Assembly: GCA_013215095.1 (NCBI GenBank)
Contig: JABSPM010000111.1
Location: 1-64,000 of the forward strand
Length of the DNA: 64,000 bases
Source: Flavobacteriaceae bacterium
Lineage (GTDB): Bacteria > Bacteroidota > Bacteroidia > Flavobacteriales > Flavobacteriaceae
Direction: 5' to 3'
Each line of letters begins with the position of its first letter. Positions within the stretch are counted from its first letter, which is position 1. Made by a program: the position numbers and the translations under genes. Positions 45,387 to 54,199 of the stretch are shown here, one piece after another. The notes below the pieces were generated by a model that had not been told where the DNA came from, made no database searches, and worked only from the letters and a program-made list of their open reading frames with translations.

Positions 45387-45761
45387 ATGAAATTTATTCA
45401 TCGTTTAGGTTATTATCTCGGAGGTTTTTCTATTGGACTTGTTTTTTTAACCTTCTTCTTAAGTGGTAAAAAAACAGCTTGTAGTTATGGTCCTGAAGCA
45501 CGTGTTTTGAAAAATATTAGTACAAAAAAACACATTTACACTAAAGAAATTTATGATTTTATGACAACCCATCAAATAGATTCTTTGGAAATTGCTAAAA
45601 TTATTAGACATGGTAGTGTTCAGTTTTCTGAAAGCAAAACCCAACTAGATTCTTGCAGAATATACATTATCGAAGGTCAACATAAAGAAAACAAACTTAG
45701 TCTTGCCGTTGAAAACTGTAACACTATAGCTCGTGTAAACACTATAACATATAAGCAATAG
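45387..45761 (+). CDS. DUF4258 domain-containing membrane-anchored protein
   Basis: A 124-residue protein with one N-terminal membrane segment (LGYYLGGFSIGLVFLTFFLS, about 6-25) and a soluble DUF4258-like domain (about 50-124: FMTTHQIDSLEIAKIIRHGS, DSCRIYIIEGQ). The domain has a compact alpha-beta fold and no established activity. It is 5 bp after ald and presumably co-transcribed. Confidence 0.75.
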   Translation: MKFIHRLGYYLGGFSIGLVFLTFFLSGKKTACSYGPEARVLKNISTKKHIYTKEIYDFMTTHQIDSLEIAKIIRHGSVQFSESKTQLDSCRIYIIEGQHKENKLSLAVENCNTIARVNTITYKQ

Positions 45762-45957
45762 GTAGACTTAACATCGGTTGCATGATACTATTTTATAAAA
45801 AAAGTTAATTGGAAAAATTTACAATTTAAATCCCAGTCCTTATTTTAAAATAGAACCTTCCGACACATACTATAGCACAGCTTTTGAGATCTATTATTAA
45901 CAACTTATAGCTAAGCAATTAATAATTTCATATATATTTAAATTTAGACATCAAGTT

Positions 45958-46548
45958 ATGGCAAAACGTTTGTTTGATATTATCTTTTCACTATTTGGAG
46001 GCATTATATTTGCTCCAATTCTAGCTGTTATTGCTATTATTATTAAACTCGATTCTAAAGGCTCAATATTCTATAGACAAAGACGAGTAGGCAAACACAA
46101 CACAGAGTTTAAAATATATAAGTTTAGAACAATGCATGTAAATGCAGATAAAATGGGATTACTAACGCTAGGCGATACTGACACGAGAATAACAAAATTT
46201 GGCTATGTTTTAAGAAAATATAAACTCGATGAACTCCCTCAGCTCATTAATGTTTTTAAAGGCGAAATGAGTTTTGTTGGGCCTCGACCAGAAGTTAGAA
46301 AATATGTAAATATGTACTCTAAATCAGATGCTGAAATACTAAATATTAAACCAGGTATAACCGATTATGCTTCCATTAAATATCGAAATGAAGTAGAACT
46401 ACTAAAAGCCTCAGATAATCCAGAAAAATTATACATTAATGAAATTCTACCCGAAAAAATAAGGCTCAACAAAATATATATCGCAAATCACAACATAATT
46501 ACCGATATCAAAATTATTATCAAAACCTTTATTGCAATTATATTCTAG
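45958..46548 (+). CDS. Bacterial sugar transferase (polyprenyl-phosphate phosphoglycosyltransferase)
   Basis: A 196-residue monotopic enzyme that transfers a sugar-phosphate from a UDP-sugar to undecaprenyl phosphate to start a surface glycan or glycolipid. Re-entrant membrane helix at about 8-30 (IIFSLFGGIIFAPILAVIAI), YRQRRVGKHNTEFKIYKFRT (family motif), YKLDELPQLINVFKGEMSFV and VGPRPE with the catalytic Asp-Glu pair. It is of the short, catalytic-core type. No other glycan genes are adjacent; it stands alone between ald and an M28 peptidase. Confidence 0.92.
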   Translation: MAKRLFDIIFSLFGGIIFAPILAVIAIIIKLDSKGSIFYRQRRVGKHNTEFKIYKFRTMHVNADKMGLLTLGDTDTRITKFGYVLRKYKLDELPQLINVFKGEMSFVGPRPEVRKYVNMYSKSDAEILNIKPGITDYASIKYRNEVELLKASDNPEKLYINEILPEKIRLNKIYIANHNIITDIKIIIKTFIAIIF

Positions 46549-46726
46549 CATTATTCTATAATACTTTTTAAACTACTTTACACGCCATATATATACCCTT
46601 TACAGAAAGCTATAATAAGCTTAAAAAATGTCACCTCTGCTCAAAAGTGCTAAAAATTGAAACCTTAGAGAATCCTTCGTGTTACTTTTTTTTGTAATAT
46701 CGTCTTTAAATAAACACTAATTACCT

Positions 46727-48283
46727 ATGAATAAATTGTATTTCGCTTTAGCTGCATTAGCAGCATCTGCTGTGATATTGTCATGTAAACCATTGGAAAA
46801 AAATCAAAAAGTTTATGCAGATTCAATTACGCAAACCGAACTCAAAGACATGCTTTACACCTATGCTTCAGACACCTACCAAGGTAGAGAAACTGGCACA
46901 CCAGGACAAAAGAAAGCTGTTGAATTCATAAAACAACACTATGTGAATTTGGGTATATCTTCTCCTATTGCTAAAGATGACTATTTTCAAGAAGTCCCTT
47001 TACAGATTGTAAAAGCACCTACAGTGCATATCACTATAAACGACCAAGTTTTTGAATATTATAAGGATTTTATTGCCTATGGAAATGCTCAATCTGATAC
47101 AATTAATGTTTCCGAAATCGTCTATGCTGGTTATGGTATAATAGACAAAAACTATAACGACTACGAAAACCTTAATGTTAAAGACAAAGTTGTGATTGTT
47201 AAAGCAGGTGAACCTAAAGACAAAAATGGAAACAACCTACTTAGTGGAAACCAATTGGCCTCTAAATGGAATAATGGCCGTGCTGGAATTGCTACAAAAA
47301 GAGACGCTGCTAAAAACCAAGGTGCAAAAGCAGTATTTTTCATAGATGATGAGCTATTTAACCATTATGCACCCAATTTTCAAAAACGGGATGAAGATGA
47401 TAATCATAAACGTCTATCATTAGTAGATAAAGACAAACCAATGTATGTTTTTTTAATCAGTGAAGCCATGGGTAAACTACTTGCTCCTTCTAGTGATAGT
47501 TCTTTTATGCCTACAACCCATGAAGCAAACATTAGTATTACTTACATCAATAGTACTCAAGCTATGACTTCAGAAAATGTTATTGCTTATATACCAGGGA
47601 CCGAAAAACCAGAAGAATACATTGTTCTTTCTGCTCATTTAGATCACATTGGCATAAATGACCAAGGAGAAGTCTTCAATGGTGCTGATGATGACGGCTC
47701 TGGAACTGTAGCTATTATAGAGATTGCTGAAGCGTTTAAAAAAGCTGTAGAAAATGGTCATGGTCCAAAACGGTCTATTCTTTTTTTGCATGTAACGGGA
47801 GAAGAAAAAGGTCTTTTAGGCTCCCGATATTATACCGATATAGATCCTATTGTTCCTTTAAGTAAAACCATTGCAAATTTGAATATTGATATGATTGGAC
47901 GTACAGATCCAAAACACGATAGTAATAATAACCGCAATTATCTATATTTAATTGGCAGTGACAAATTAAGCACAGAATTACATAACATTTCTGAAGAAGT
48001 CAATAACAAGTACACAAACATTGAGTTTGACTACACCTACAATGATGACAACGATCCTAATCGTTTTTATTACCGCTCCGATCATTACAATTTCGCAAAA
48101 AACAATGTTCCTGTGATTTTCTATTTTAATGGCACCCATGACGATTATCATAAAATCTCTGATACTCCCGATAAAATTCAATACGATTTATTAGAACATA
48201 GAACAAAATTAATCTTTCATACTGCATGGGAATTGGCTAATAGAGAAAAAACTATTGCAGCTGATAAGGCAAGCACAGAATAA
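46727..48283 (+). CDS. M28 family zinc aminopeptidase, lipoprotein
   Basis: A 518-residue protein with a lipoprotein signal (ALAALAASAVILSC, Cys20). A PA-type insert (about 130-265, with SEIVYAGYGII and NVKDKVVIVKAG) precedes a catalytic M28 domain. Zinc ligands and catalytic Glu are visible in LSAHLDHIGI, NGADDDGSGTVAII, HVTGEEKGLLGS and NLNIDMIGR, with a final His in YHKISDTPDKI. M28 enzymes release N-terminal residues from peptides in the envelope. A strong terminator follows. Confidence 0.93.
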   Translation: MNKLYFALAALAASAVILSCKPLEKNQKVYADSITQTELKDMLYTYASDTYQGRETGTPGQKKAVEFIKQHYVNLGISSPIAKDDYFQEVPLQIVKAPTVHITINDQVFEYYKDFIAYGNAQSDTINVSEIVYAGYGIIDKNYNDYENLNVKDKVVIVKAGEPKDKNGNNLLSGNQLASKWNNGRAGIATKRDAAKNQGAKAVFFIDDELFNHYAPNFQKRDEDDNHKRLSLVDKDKPMYVFLISEAMGKLLAPSSDSSFMPTTHEANISITYINSTQAMTSENVIAYIPGTEKPEEYIVLSAHLDHIGINDQGEVFNGADDDGSGTVAIIEIAEAFKKAVENGHGPKRSILFLHVTGEEKGLLGSRYYTDIDPIVPLSKTIANLNIDMIGRTDPKHDSNNNRNYLYLIGSDKLSTELHNISEEVNNKYTNIEFDYTYNDDNDPNRFYYRSDHYNFAKNNVPVIFYFNGTHDDYHKISDTPDKIQYDLLEHRTKLIFHTAWELANREKTIAADKASTE

Positions 48284-48306
48284 TTCCTTAATGGTTTATT
48301 TTTTTT

Positions 48307-48337
48307 AAAAGCCTTTCCTTTTGGAAAGGTTTTTTTG
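48307..48337 (+). terminator. Hairpin terminator of the M28 peptidase gene
   Basis: AAAAGCCTTTCC, TTTT, GGAAAGGTTTTTTT: a 7 bp GC-containing stem with T-run, 24 bp after the stop. Confidence 0.75.
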
Positions 48338-48749
48338 TTTAAAAATGCGTTCTTGTTTTGTATCCATCCTAGTAACTACGCTTTATCTTTTTGAGAAAAT
48401 CATGAGGTTATAGAAGTTCTAGTTTTTAAATATTCCAATCAGGGATATTTTAACCCTAAAAATTCATTGTTAATTTAAGTAAAAGGGTATAAAATAAAAA
48501 CTAATAATCGCATATATGGAGAACGCAAATTTGAACTCGCCCCAATCAGAACATATAGCACTGAAGTGAACAAATTAAATCCTATCATTCAACCGATAGA
48601 ATTTACGCACAAAACGAATAGAAATCAAACTTAAATATCTTATTAGCAAGACCCAATTTATGCCCCTTTAAATTTGACTTGAATTGCTAAAAATGATAAA
48701 AACATTTGAATACATCACATTAGAATATAATTTTTTAATTCTTTAGAAA
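48338..48749. other. Gene-poor region with possible coding debris
   Basis: No intact gene. A run at about 48509-48634 reads without stops (RIYGERKFELAPIRTYS... ending at TAA 48632) and could be a leftover of a gene, but no start or homologue is recognisable. The rest is AT-rich noise. Confidence 0.35.
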
Positions 48750-49085
48750 CTACTCCTTTTCCTATCGTTAAAAAACCTTTGGAAATTGATAGCGAATGGA
48801 CTGACAAAATGAAAATTGGAAAAATTGACAAACTATTATTTAGTTGTTAGATGATAACACATTTGTGACGACAGAAATTTCTTCAGATTCCTCATATGGG
48901 CTTTCTCAAAAAAAACAATTGAAGTTGACAACGAAGATAGCGAACCAAAAAGTGAAAGAAGATATTTAAATGCGCTTTCTGGACCTAACGGAGAAACTAT
49001 TTCATATTATCGAGCCGGAAGTTGTTGTCCAATTATAAATTATAAGGCGATTTTTGGCAATAAAGTTATGCTTGATAATTCATAG
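48750..49085 (+). pseudogene. Frameshifted remnant of a small Bacteroidota secreted protein family (GSCC motif)
   Basis: Two reading frames join around an A-run at 48907-48914. Before it the frame reads TTEISSDSSYGLSQKK; after it, one base off, DNEDSEPKSERRYLNALSGP then NGETISYYRAGSCCPII, ending at TAG 49083. From memory this pattern (ERRFLNAL, GPNGE-x-SYYR-x-GSCCP) is typical of a family of roughly 150-residue lipoproteins often mislabelled 2-dehydro-3-deoxyphosphooctonate aldolase. No signal peptide or good start is left upstream, and the C-terminus after GSCC is shortened. A one-base deletion in the A-run explains the shift. Confidence 0.6.
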
Positions 49086-49243
49086 ATTAACTTAGGAATT
49101 TACATAAACATATATGGATTAAGAAAAACTTATGGCGCCTATAGGATTTGACATAAACAACTAACGCCAGTCAAATGTTTACTACGCGCTACTACTCTTC
49201 AGTTTAAGACCCTCGCAGCTCGCAGTTCGGCAATTATAAGAAC

Positions 49244-49933
49244 TTATTTTTTATGTACTTTAGAATTAGAAGAATGCCTCCAAGCATCAGTAAGCACATA
49301 AAAATCTAGACCAAGAGCATCTTTTTGACGCTCCAAACGTCCACTTTGAAAATTACGTTGCAATATATCTTCAATAAGATAATCTTCTTTAACATGCATC
49401 GGATCATATTTTCGTTTTAAGGAAATATCAAACACATTGGCTGTGCTATTGAACCAAAATGCCCGCCAACCGTTACGCAATTCTTTTACAAGCTCATAAG
49501 TCGTTTTACCCGTTTGTCTATGAATCAATTTTATAAGTATCTGTCCCTCTGTTCTTGTTAGCTTTTTTAATTCGTCTGTAAACTCTCCTTCGAGGTAAGT
49601 TTGAATTTTTTTTGCATACCGTTTACGTTCGCGTTTTTTAACCATACGTTCCAAACGCGCATTCAAAGTATCTAATCGCTCAGATGCTAATCGTGCATAA
49701 TGATAAACTTTCAGGGTTTTTCGCTTAAGAATAAGATAGCGCTTACGTTCTTCTCTACTATCAAACTTAAGCTTATGAAGCAACATTACTTCATCTAAAA
49801 CAATCTCAGATACAGGAATAGAATCTCCCTTAACATAATAATACTCATAAGCTAGAGTATCGCTCTTAATCTCTGGATATTGCGCAAAAGCTGATATCGA
49901 AAACAGAATTAATGTATATTTCAAATAGTTCAT
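49244..49933 (-). CDS. DUF4294 domain-containing secreted protein
   Basis: A 229-residue protein with a signal peptide (LKYTLILFSISAFAQ), followed by a basic, helical DUF4294 domain (about 30-190: YVKGDSIPVSEIVLDEVMLL, KKRERKRYAKKIQTYLEGEF, TRTEGQILIKLIHRQTGKTT). The domain is confined to Bacteroidota, is essentially always beside an M42 aminopeptidase gene as it is here (divergent, 101 bp), and has no known activity. Confidence 0.85.
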   Translation of the reverse strand: MNYLKYTLILFSISAFAQYPEIKSDTLAYEYYYVKGDSIPVSEIVLDEVMLLHKLKFDSREERKRYLILKRKTLKVYHYARLASERLDTLNARLERMVKKRERKRYAKKIQTYLEGEFTDELKKLTRTEGQILIKLIHRQTGKTTYELVKELRNGWRAFWFNSTANVFDISLKRKYDPMHVKEDYLIEDILQRNFQSGRLERQKDALGLDFYVLTDAWRHSSNSKVHKK

Positions 49934-49959
49934 CTACTGTAGATATGCGAATAGCATAC

Positions 49960-49967
49960 CAAAGTTA
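49960..49967 (-). promoter_or_regulatory. -7 promoter element of the DUF4294 gene
   Basis: It reads TAACTTTG on the minus strand (TAnnTTTG), 27 bp upstream of the 49933 start. Confidence 0.5.
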
Positions 49968-50034
49968 ATAAATAAGACTGTTTTAACTATTAAATGTTCC
50001 TTAATATTGTTTATTTTAGGCAAAAATTTCACGA

Positions 50035-51123
50035 ATGGCAAAACAAAAGATACTAAATAAAAAATCTATTGATTTTTTAGAGAAATACCTTAATAATGCT
50101 GCACCGACCGGATATGAATGGGAAGGGCAAAAAATTTGGATGGATTACTTAAAACCGTATGTAGATGAATTTATTACAGACACCTACGGAACAGCTGTTG
50201 GCGTTATTAATCCTGAAGCCAAATATAAAGTGGTAATTGAAGGGCATGCAGATGAAATTTCTTGGTATGTGAATTATATTTCGGATAATGGATTGATTTA
50301 CGTCATTAGAAATGGAGGTAGTGATCATCAAATTGCACCAAGTAAGATTGTTAACATTCACACTAACAAAGGCATCGTAAAAGGTGTTTTTGGATGGCCA
50401 GCAATTCATACAAGATTGCGCACCAATGAAGAACCACCAAAGCCTGATAATATATGTATAGACGTAGGTGCAAAAAACAAAGAGGAAGTCGAAAAAATGG
50501 GAGTGCATGTAGGTTGTGTTATTACTTACCCTGATGAATTCCATATCCTCAACAAAGATAAATTTGTTTGTCGTGCCCTCGATAACAGAATGGGCGGATT
50601 TATGATTGCCGAAGTGGCAAGATTGTTACATGAAAATCAAATAAAATTACCTTTTGGGCTATATATCACAAATTCTGTTCAAGAAGAAATTGGACTTCGA
50701 GGTGCAGAAATGATAACCCATACCATCAAACCTAATGTAGCTATTGTTACTGATGTAACTCATGATACAACTACGCCAATGATTAATGCTAAAAAGGAAG
50801 GTCATTTAGAACTTGGTAAAGGTCCTGTAATAGCTTATGCACCTGCTGTACAACAAAAATTAAGAGATTTAATTACAGAAACTGCAAAAGACAAAAACAT
50901 CCCATTCCAACGCTCTGCCCTTTCACGAGCAACAGGAACCGACACAGACGCCTTTGCTTATAGTAATGGAGGCGTTGCTTCAGCATTAATATCTTTACCT
51001 CTACGGTACATGCATACAACCGTAGAGATGGTTCATAGAGATGATGTAGAGCATGTCATTTTAATGATATACGAAACTCTTCTTAATATTAATGATGGTG
51101 ATACATTCAGCTATTTTGAGTAG
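50035..51123 (+). CDS. M42 family metallopeptidase (glutamyl aminopeptidase type)
   Basis: A 362-residue cytosolic di-metal aminopeptidase that forms dodecamers. NAAPTGYEWEGQ is the N-terminal family motif; EGHADEISW supplies the first metal His and Asp; VCRALDNRMGGF a bridging Asp; NSVQEEIGLRGA the catalytic Glu-Glu; IVTDVTHDT and HTTVEMVHRDDVEHV the remaining ligands. It degrades peptides released by larger proteases. Confidence 0.94.
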   Translation: MAKQKILNKKSIDFLEKYLNNAAPTGYEWEGQKIWMDYLKPYVDEFITDTYGTAVGVINPEAKYKVVIEGHADEISWYVNYISDNGLIYVIRNGGSDHQIAPSKIVNIHTNKGIVKGVFGWPAIHTRLRTNEEPPKPDNICIDVGAKNKEEVEKMGVHVGCVITYPDEFHILNKDKFVCRALDNRMGGFMIAEVARLLHENQIKLPFGLYITNSVQEEIGLRGAEMITHTIKPNVAIVTDVTHDTTTPMINAKKEGHLELGKGPVIAYAPAVQQKLRDLITETAKDKNIPFQRSALSRATGTDTDAFAYSNGGVASALISLPLRYMHTTVEMVHRDDVEHVILMIYETLLNINDGDTFSYFE

Positions 51124-51143
51124 TATTAGAAATCAGCAGACAT

Positions 51144-51172
51144 AAAAAAGCCAGCAAAATGCTGGCTTTATC
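51144..51172. terminator. Bidirectional hairpin terminator
   Basis: AAAGCCAGCA, AAA, TGCTGGCTTT: a perfect 10 bp stem between convergent M42 (+) and sterol desaturase (-) genes. Confidence 0.8.
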
Positions 51173-51174
51173 TT

Positions 51175-52047
51175 TTAATCGTTTTTATGAAATCCATAAA
51201 ACAGTTGACCTATAAATCCTTTTGGCATCTTATAGTCATCAGAATAGCCCAATGCTATAGTTCCGCTATCCTCCGGTATATAATTGGTTTTAAAAATATA
51301 ATCCCAAAGACTTAAACTTATTCCAAAATTTACACCATAAGACCGTTCCTTTGGCAAACTATAAGCATGATGATACAAATGCATTATAGGATTGTTAAAT
51401 ATATATTTTAAAGGACCATAAGATAATTTGACATTAGCATGATTAAGATGTCCAATAAAGATAGATACAAAATGTACGATATAAGCTTGTTCTGGTTCAA
51501 ATCCTCCAAGCAGCATTACACCAAAAACTTTTAATGGTTTATAGAACACATTTTCCATCCAATGATATCGCAAATGTGCAGCAAATCCCATTTCTTTTAC
51601 AGAATGATGTACTTTATGAAAGCGCCACAACACGCTGAAGCGATGCAATAATACATGTGTAAACCATTGTAAAAAATCTAAAACTAAGAAAAACACCAAT
51701 AGTTGTAACCACATCGGAAATACTGCAATATCAACAAGTGCTAGAGATTTCATGGTGATATTTAAACCCTGAAAAAAATGCTCTAAAACACTATAAACAC
51801 CACTAATTACAATAGAAAAAATAAAGAAATTGAAAAACATATAAAATGCATCAAACCAAAAATCTTTTCTAAATATAGATTGACGTCTACGCCAAGGAAA
51901 AACAATTTCCAACAACCAAACTAAAAACGAAATTATATAAAGTCCCCAGAAATAATTTGAATACCAAGGCACTTCAAATATTATCGATCTTAAGATCCAA
52001 TCTAAAGTTCCCAAAAAAGTATTACAAAATATATCTAGGTATTTCAT
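51175..52047 (-). CDS. Sterol desaturase/fatty acid hydroxylase family protein
   Basis: A 290-residue integral membrane di-iron oxygenase. About four to six membrane segments surround the His clusters HVLLHRFSVLWRFHKVHHS (HxxxH and HxxHH-type) and GHLNHANVKL, HLYHHAYS. The family hydroxylates or desaturates lipids; in Bacteroidota a role in ornithine lipid, sphingolipid or carotenoid modification is possible but not shown. The start overlaps the E1 stop by one base (TAATG), indicating coupling. Confidence 0.9.
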   Translation of the reverse strand: MKYLDIFCNTFLGTLDWILRSIIFEVPWYSNYFWGLYIISFLVWLLEIVFPWRRRQSIFRKDFWFDAFYMFFNFFIFSIVISGVYSVLEHFFQGLNITMKSLALVDIAVFPMWLQLLVFFLVLDFLQWFTHVLLHRFSVLWRFHKVHHSVKEMGFAAHLRYHWMENVFYKPLKVFGVMLLGGFEPEQAYIVHFVSIFIGHLNHANVKLSYGPLKYIFNNPIMHLYHHAYSLPKERSYGVNFGISLSLWDYIFKTNYIPEDSGTIALGYSDDYKMPKGFIGQLFYGFHKND

Positions 52048-54053
52048 TAATAAGCTAATAATTCTAATAATTCCTCTTCAAACCTATCTTTAGATAAATA
52101 CTGTTTTTCTAATTGGTTAATAAAGGGAATTGGCGTTTCTAAACTTGCAACACGTTTTACTGGGGCATCTAAATACTCAAAACACTCCTCCATAATCATC
52201 GCAGAAATATCACTAGCAATTCCTCCAAAGAGAGAATCTTCTTGAAGAATAATTGCTTTACCCGTTTTCTTAACAGAATTAAAAATAGTCGTTTTATCTA
52301 GTGGTTGTAAACTTCTTAAATCTATAAGATCTGCCGAAATATTAGCATGATCTTCTAACGTATTTAAACACCAATGAACAGCAGCTCCATAAGCAATAAT
52401 AGTAACATTATTACCTTCTTGTAAGATGGAAGCTTTACCAAAAGGCAAAGTGTAATAATCTGCAGGAACCTGTTGTCTAACACTTCTATATAAAGCCTTA
52501 TGCTCAAAGAACAATACTGGATTAGGGTCATTAATAGCGGTCGCTAATAAGCCTTTAGCATCATAAGGAAATGCCGGATAAATGACTTTCAACCCTGGTG
52601 TTTTTGTAAACCAAGCCTCATTGGTTTGAGAGTGGAAAGGACCAGCAGCACCACCTGCACCACAAGGCATTCTTACCACAACATCAGCATTTTGATTCCA
52701 TCTATAATGTACTTTAGCTAAATAATTCACCACAGGATTAAATCCAGAAGTTACAAAATCTGAGAACTGCATTTCTACAACACTTTTCATCCCTGCGATA
52801 GACAACCCCATTCCTGCTTCAACAATTGCCGATTCACAAATCGGTGTATTACGCACACGCCCTCTTCCAAAGGTCTCCACAAAACCTTCTGTAATTTTAA
52901 AGACACCACCATATTCTGCAATATCTTGTCCCATAATGACTAAGTCATCATGCTTTTCCATAGATTGTTTTAAACCCTCCGAAATTGCATCAATAAGACG
53001 CAATTCTTTAGTCTCTGAACTCGGATTAACAACCTCATAATCATAGGGTTTATAAACATCTTTCAATTCCTGTTCTACATTAGAAACTATTGGAGCTTCA
53101 TTGAACGCAATTTCCAAATTATCTTGAATTTCTTTCCTAATTTGTTCTTTCATTTCAACTTCGGCTATATCGGTTAAGATTTTTTCAGCCTTTAAATAGG
53201 ATTCAAAATTTGTCAATGGATCTTTCTTTGCCCAAGATTCCATCAGTTCCTTTGGCACATACTTTGTTCCACTTGCCTCTTCATGACCACGCATTCTAAA
53301 GGTTTTAAACTCAACTAAAATTGGTCTTGGCGTCTCACGCACGCTTTTTACCAATTTGGTCATAGCTTGATACACTTCCAAAATATTATTTCCATCAACA
53401 ATCACGGATTCCATACCATAGCCTTTACCACGATCTGCAATATTGTCACAATTGTATTGTTCTGAAGTAGGTGTAGAAAGTCCGTAACCATTATTTTCAA
53501 CACAGAATATCACTGGTAATTGCCATACTGAAGCTACATTTAGAGCTTCATGAAAATCGCCTTCGCTTGTACCACCTTCACCCGAGAAAACAACAGTCGC
53601 TTTCTTTTCTTCTTTTAAAAGACTAGCCAATGCAATACCATCTGCAACCCCAAGCTGAGGTCCCAAATGGGATATCATCCCTACAATATTATAGTCTTGT
53701 GTACCAAAGTGAAATGAACGATCTCTACCCTTGGTAAAACCACTAGCTTTTCCTTGCCATTGTCCAAACAATCGATTTAAAGGAATTTCTCTTGTCGTAA
53801 AAACCCCCAAATTTCTGTGCATTGGAAGAATATATTCCTCTGAATTTAAGGCCATAGTAACACCAACAGAAATAGCTTCCTGACCAATACCTGAAAACCA
53901 TTTAGAAATCTTACCTTGTCGCAGTAAGACAAGCATCTTTTCTTCTATAAACCTTGGCTTAAGCATGTTAGCATAAAGTGCCAATAGCGTTTTCTTACTT
54001 AAATTCTTTTTATCGTATGTGAGTTCTGAAATTGTATGCTCTGCTATATTCAT
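52047..54053 (-). CDS. Fused alpha-beta E1 component of a 2-oxoacid dehydrogenase complex
   Basis: A 668-residue thiamine diphosphate enzyme. Residues about 1-320 are E1 alpha (the GEGGTSEGDFHEALNVASVW through VENNGYG cofactor motif, YNIVGMISHLGPQLGVADGI); residues about 345-668 are E1 beta (VIMGQDIAEYGGVFKITEGF, VRMPCGAGGAAGPFHSQTNE, FGGIASDISAMI). It decarboxylates a branched-chain or pyruvate-type 2-oxoacid and reduces the lipoyl group of E2. No E2 or E3 gene is nearby, so the complex partner is encoded elsewhere. Confidence 0.93.
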   Translation of the reverse strand: MNIAEHTISELTYDKKNLSKKTLLALYANMLKPRFIEEKMLVLLRQGKISKWFSGIGQEAISVGVTMALNSEEYILPMHRNLGVFTTREIPLNRLFGQWQGKASGFTKGRDRSFHFGTQDYNIVGMISHLGPQLGVADGIALASLLKEEKKATVVFSGEGGTSEGDFHEALNVASVWQLPVIFCVENNGYGLSTPTSEQYNCDNIADRGKGYGMESVIVDGNNILEVYQAMTKLVKSVRETPRPILVEFKTFRMRGHEEASGTKYVPKELMESWAKKDPLTNFESYLKAEKILTDIAEVEMKEQIRKEIQDNLEIAFNEAPIVSNVEQELKDVYKPYDYEVVNPSSETKELRLIDAISEGLKQSMEKHDDLVIMGQDIAEYGGVFKITEGFVETFGRGRVRNTPICESAIVEAGMGLSIAGMKSVVEMQFSDFVTSGFNPVVNYLAKVHYRWNQNADVVVRMPCGAGGAAGPFHSQTNEAWFTKTPGLKVIYPAFPYDAKGLLATAINDPNPVLFFEHKALYRSVRQQVPADYYTLPFGKASILQEGNNVTIIAYGAAVHWCLNTLEDHANISADLIDLRSLQPLDKTTIFNSVKKTGKAIILQEDSLFGGIASDISAMIMEECFEYLDAPVKRVASLETPIPFINQLEKQYLSKDRFEEELLELLAY

Positions 54054-54072
54054 GTTATTTCTTTGAATGCTC

Positions 54073-54089
54073 CAAAAATAGCAAATTTA
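54073..54089 (-). promoter_or_regulatory. Tandem -7 promoter-like elements of the E1 gene
   Basis: Two minus-strand TAnnTTTG matches (CAAAAATA at 54073 and CAAATTTA at 54082) lie 20 and 29 bp upstream of the 54053 start; only one is likely to be used. Confidence 0.45.
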
Positions 54090-54161
54090 TAACTAATCCT
54101 ATTTACTTTTTTGTCAACTTTAAACTTATTTACAATACATCTAAGTCCAATCAAAATTAGC

Positions 54162-54169
54162 TATATTTG
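54162..54169 (+). promoter_or_regulatory. -7 promoter element of the 54.2-58.1 kb operon
   Basis: TATATTTG (TAnnTTTG) 31 bp before the ATG at 54200; it excludes the TTG at 54167 as a start. Confidence 0.6.
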
Positions 54170-54199
54170 CCGTTCTACTTATTTTTAAAATTTAATAAA

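Noticed and set aside
49086-49243. AACAACTAACGCC... and CTCGCAGCTCGCAGTTCGGC near 49150-49230 considered as a third cassette-type repeat or a tRNA-like element
   Set aside because: No second copy was found in the window and no cloverleaf can be drawn; left unassigned.
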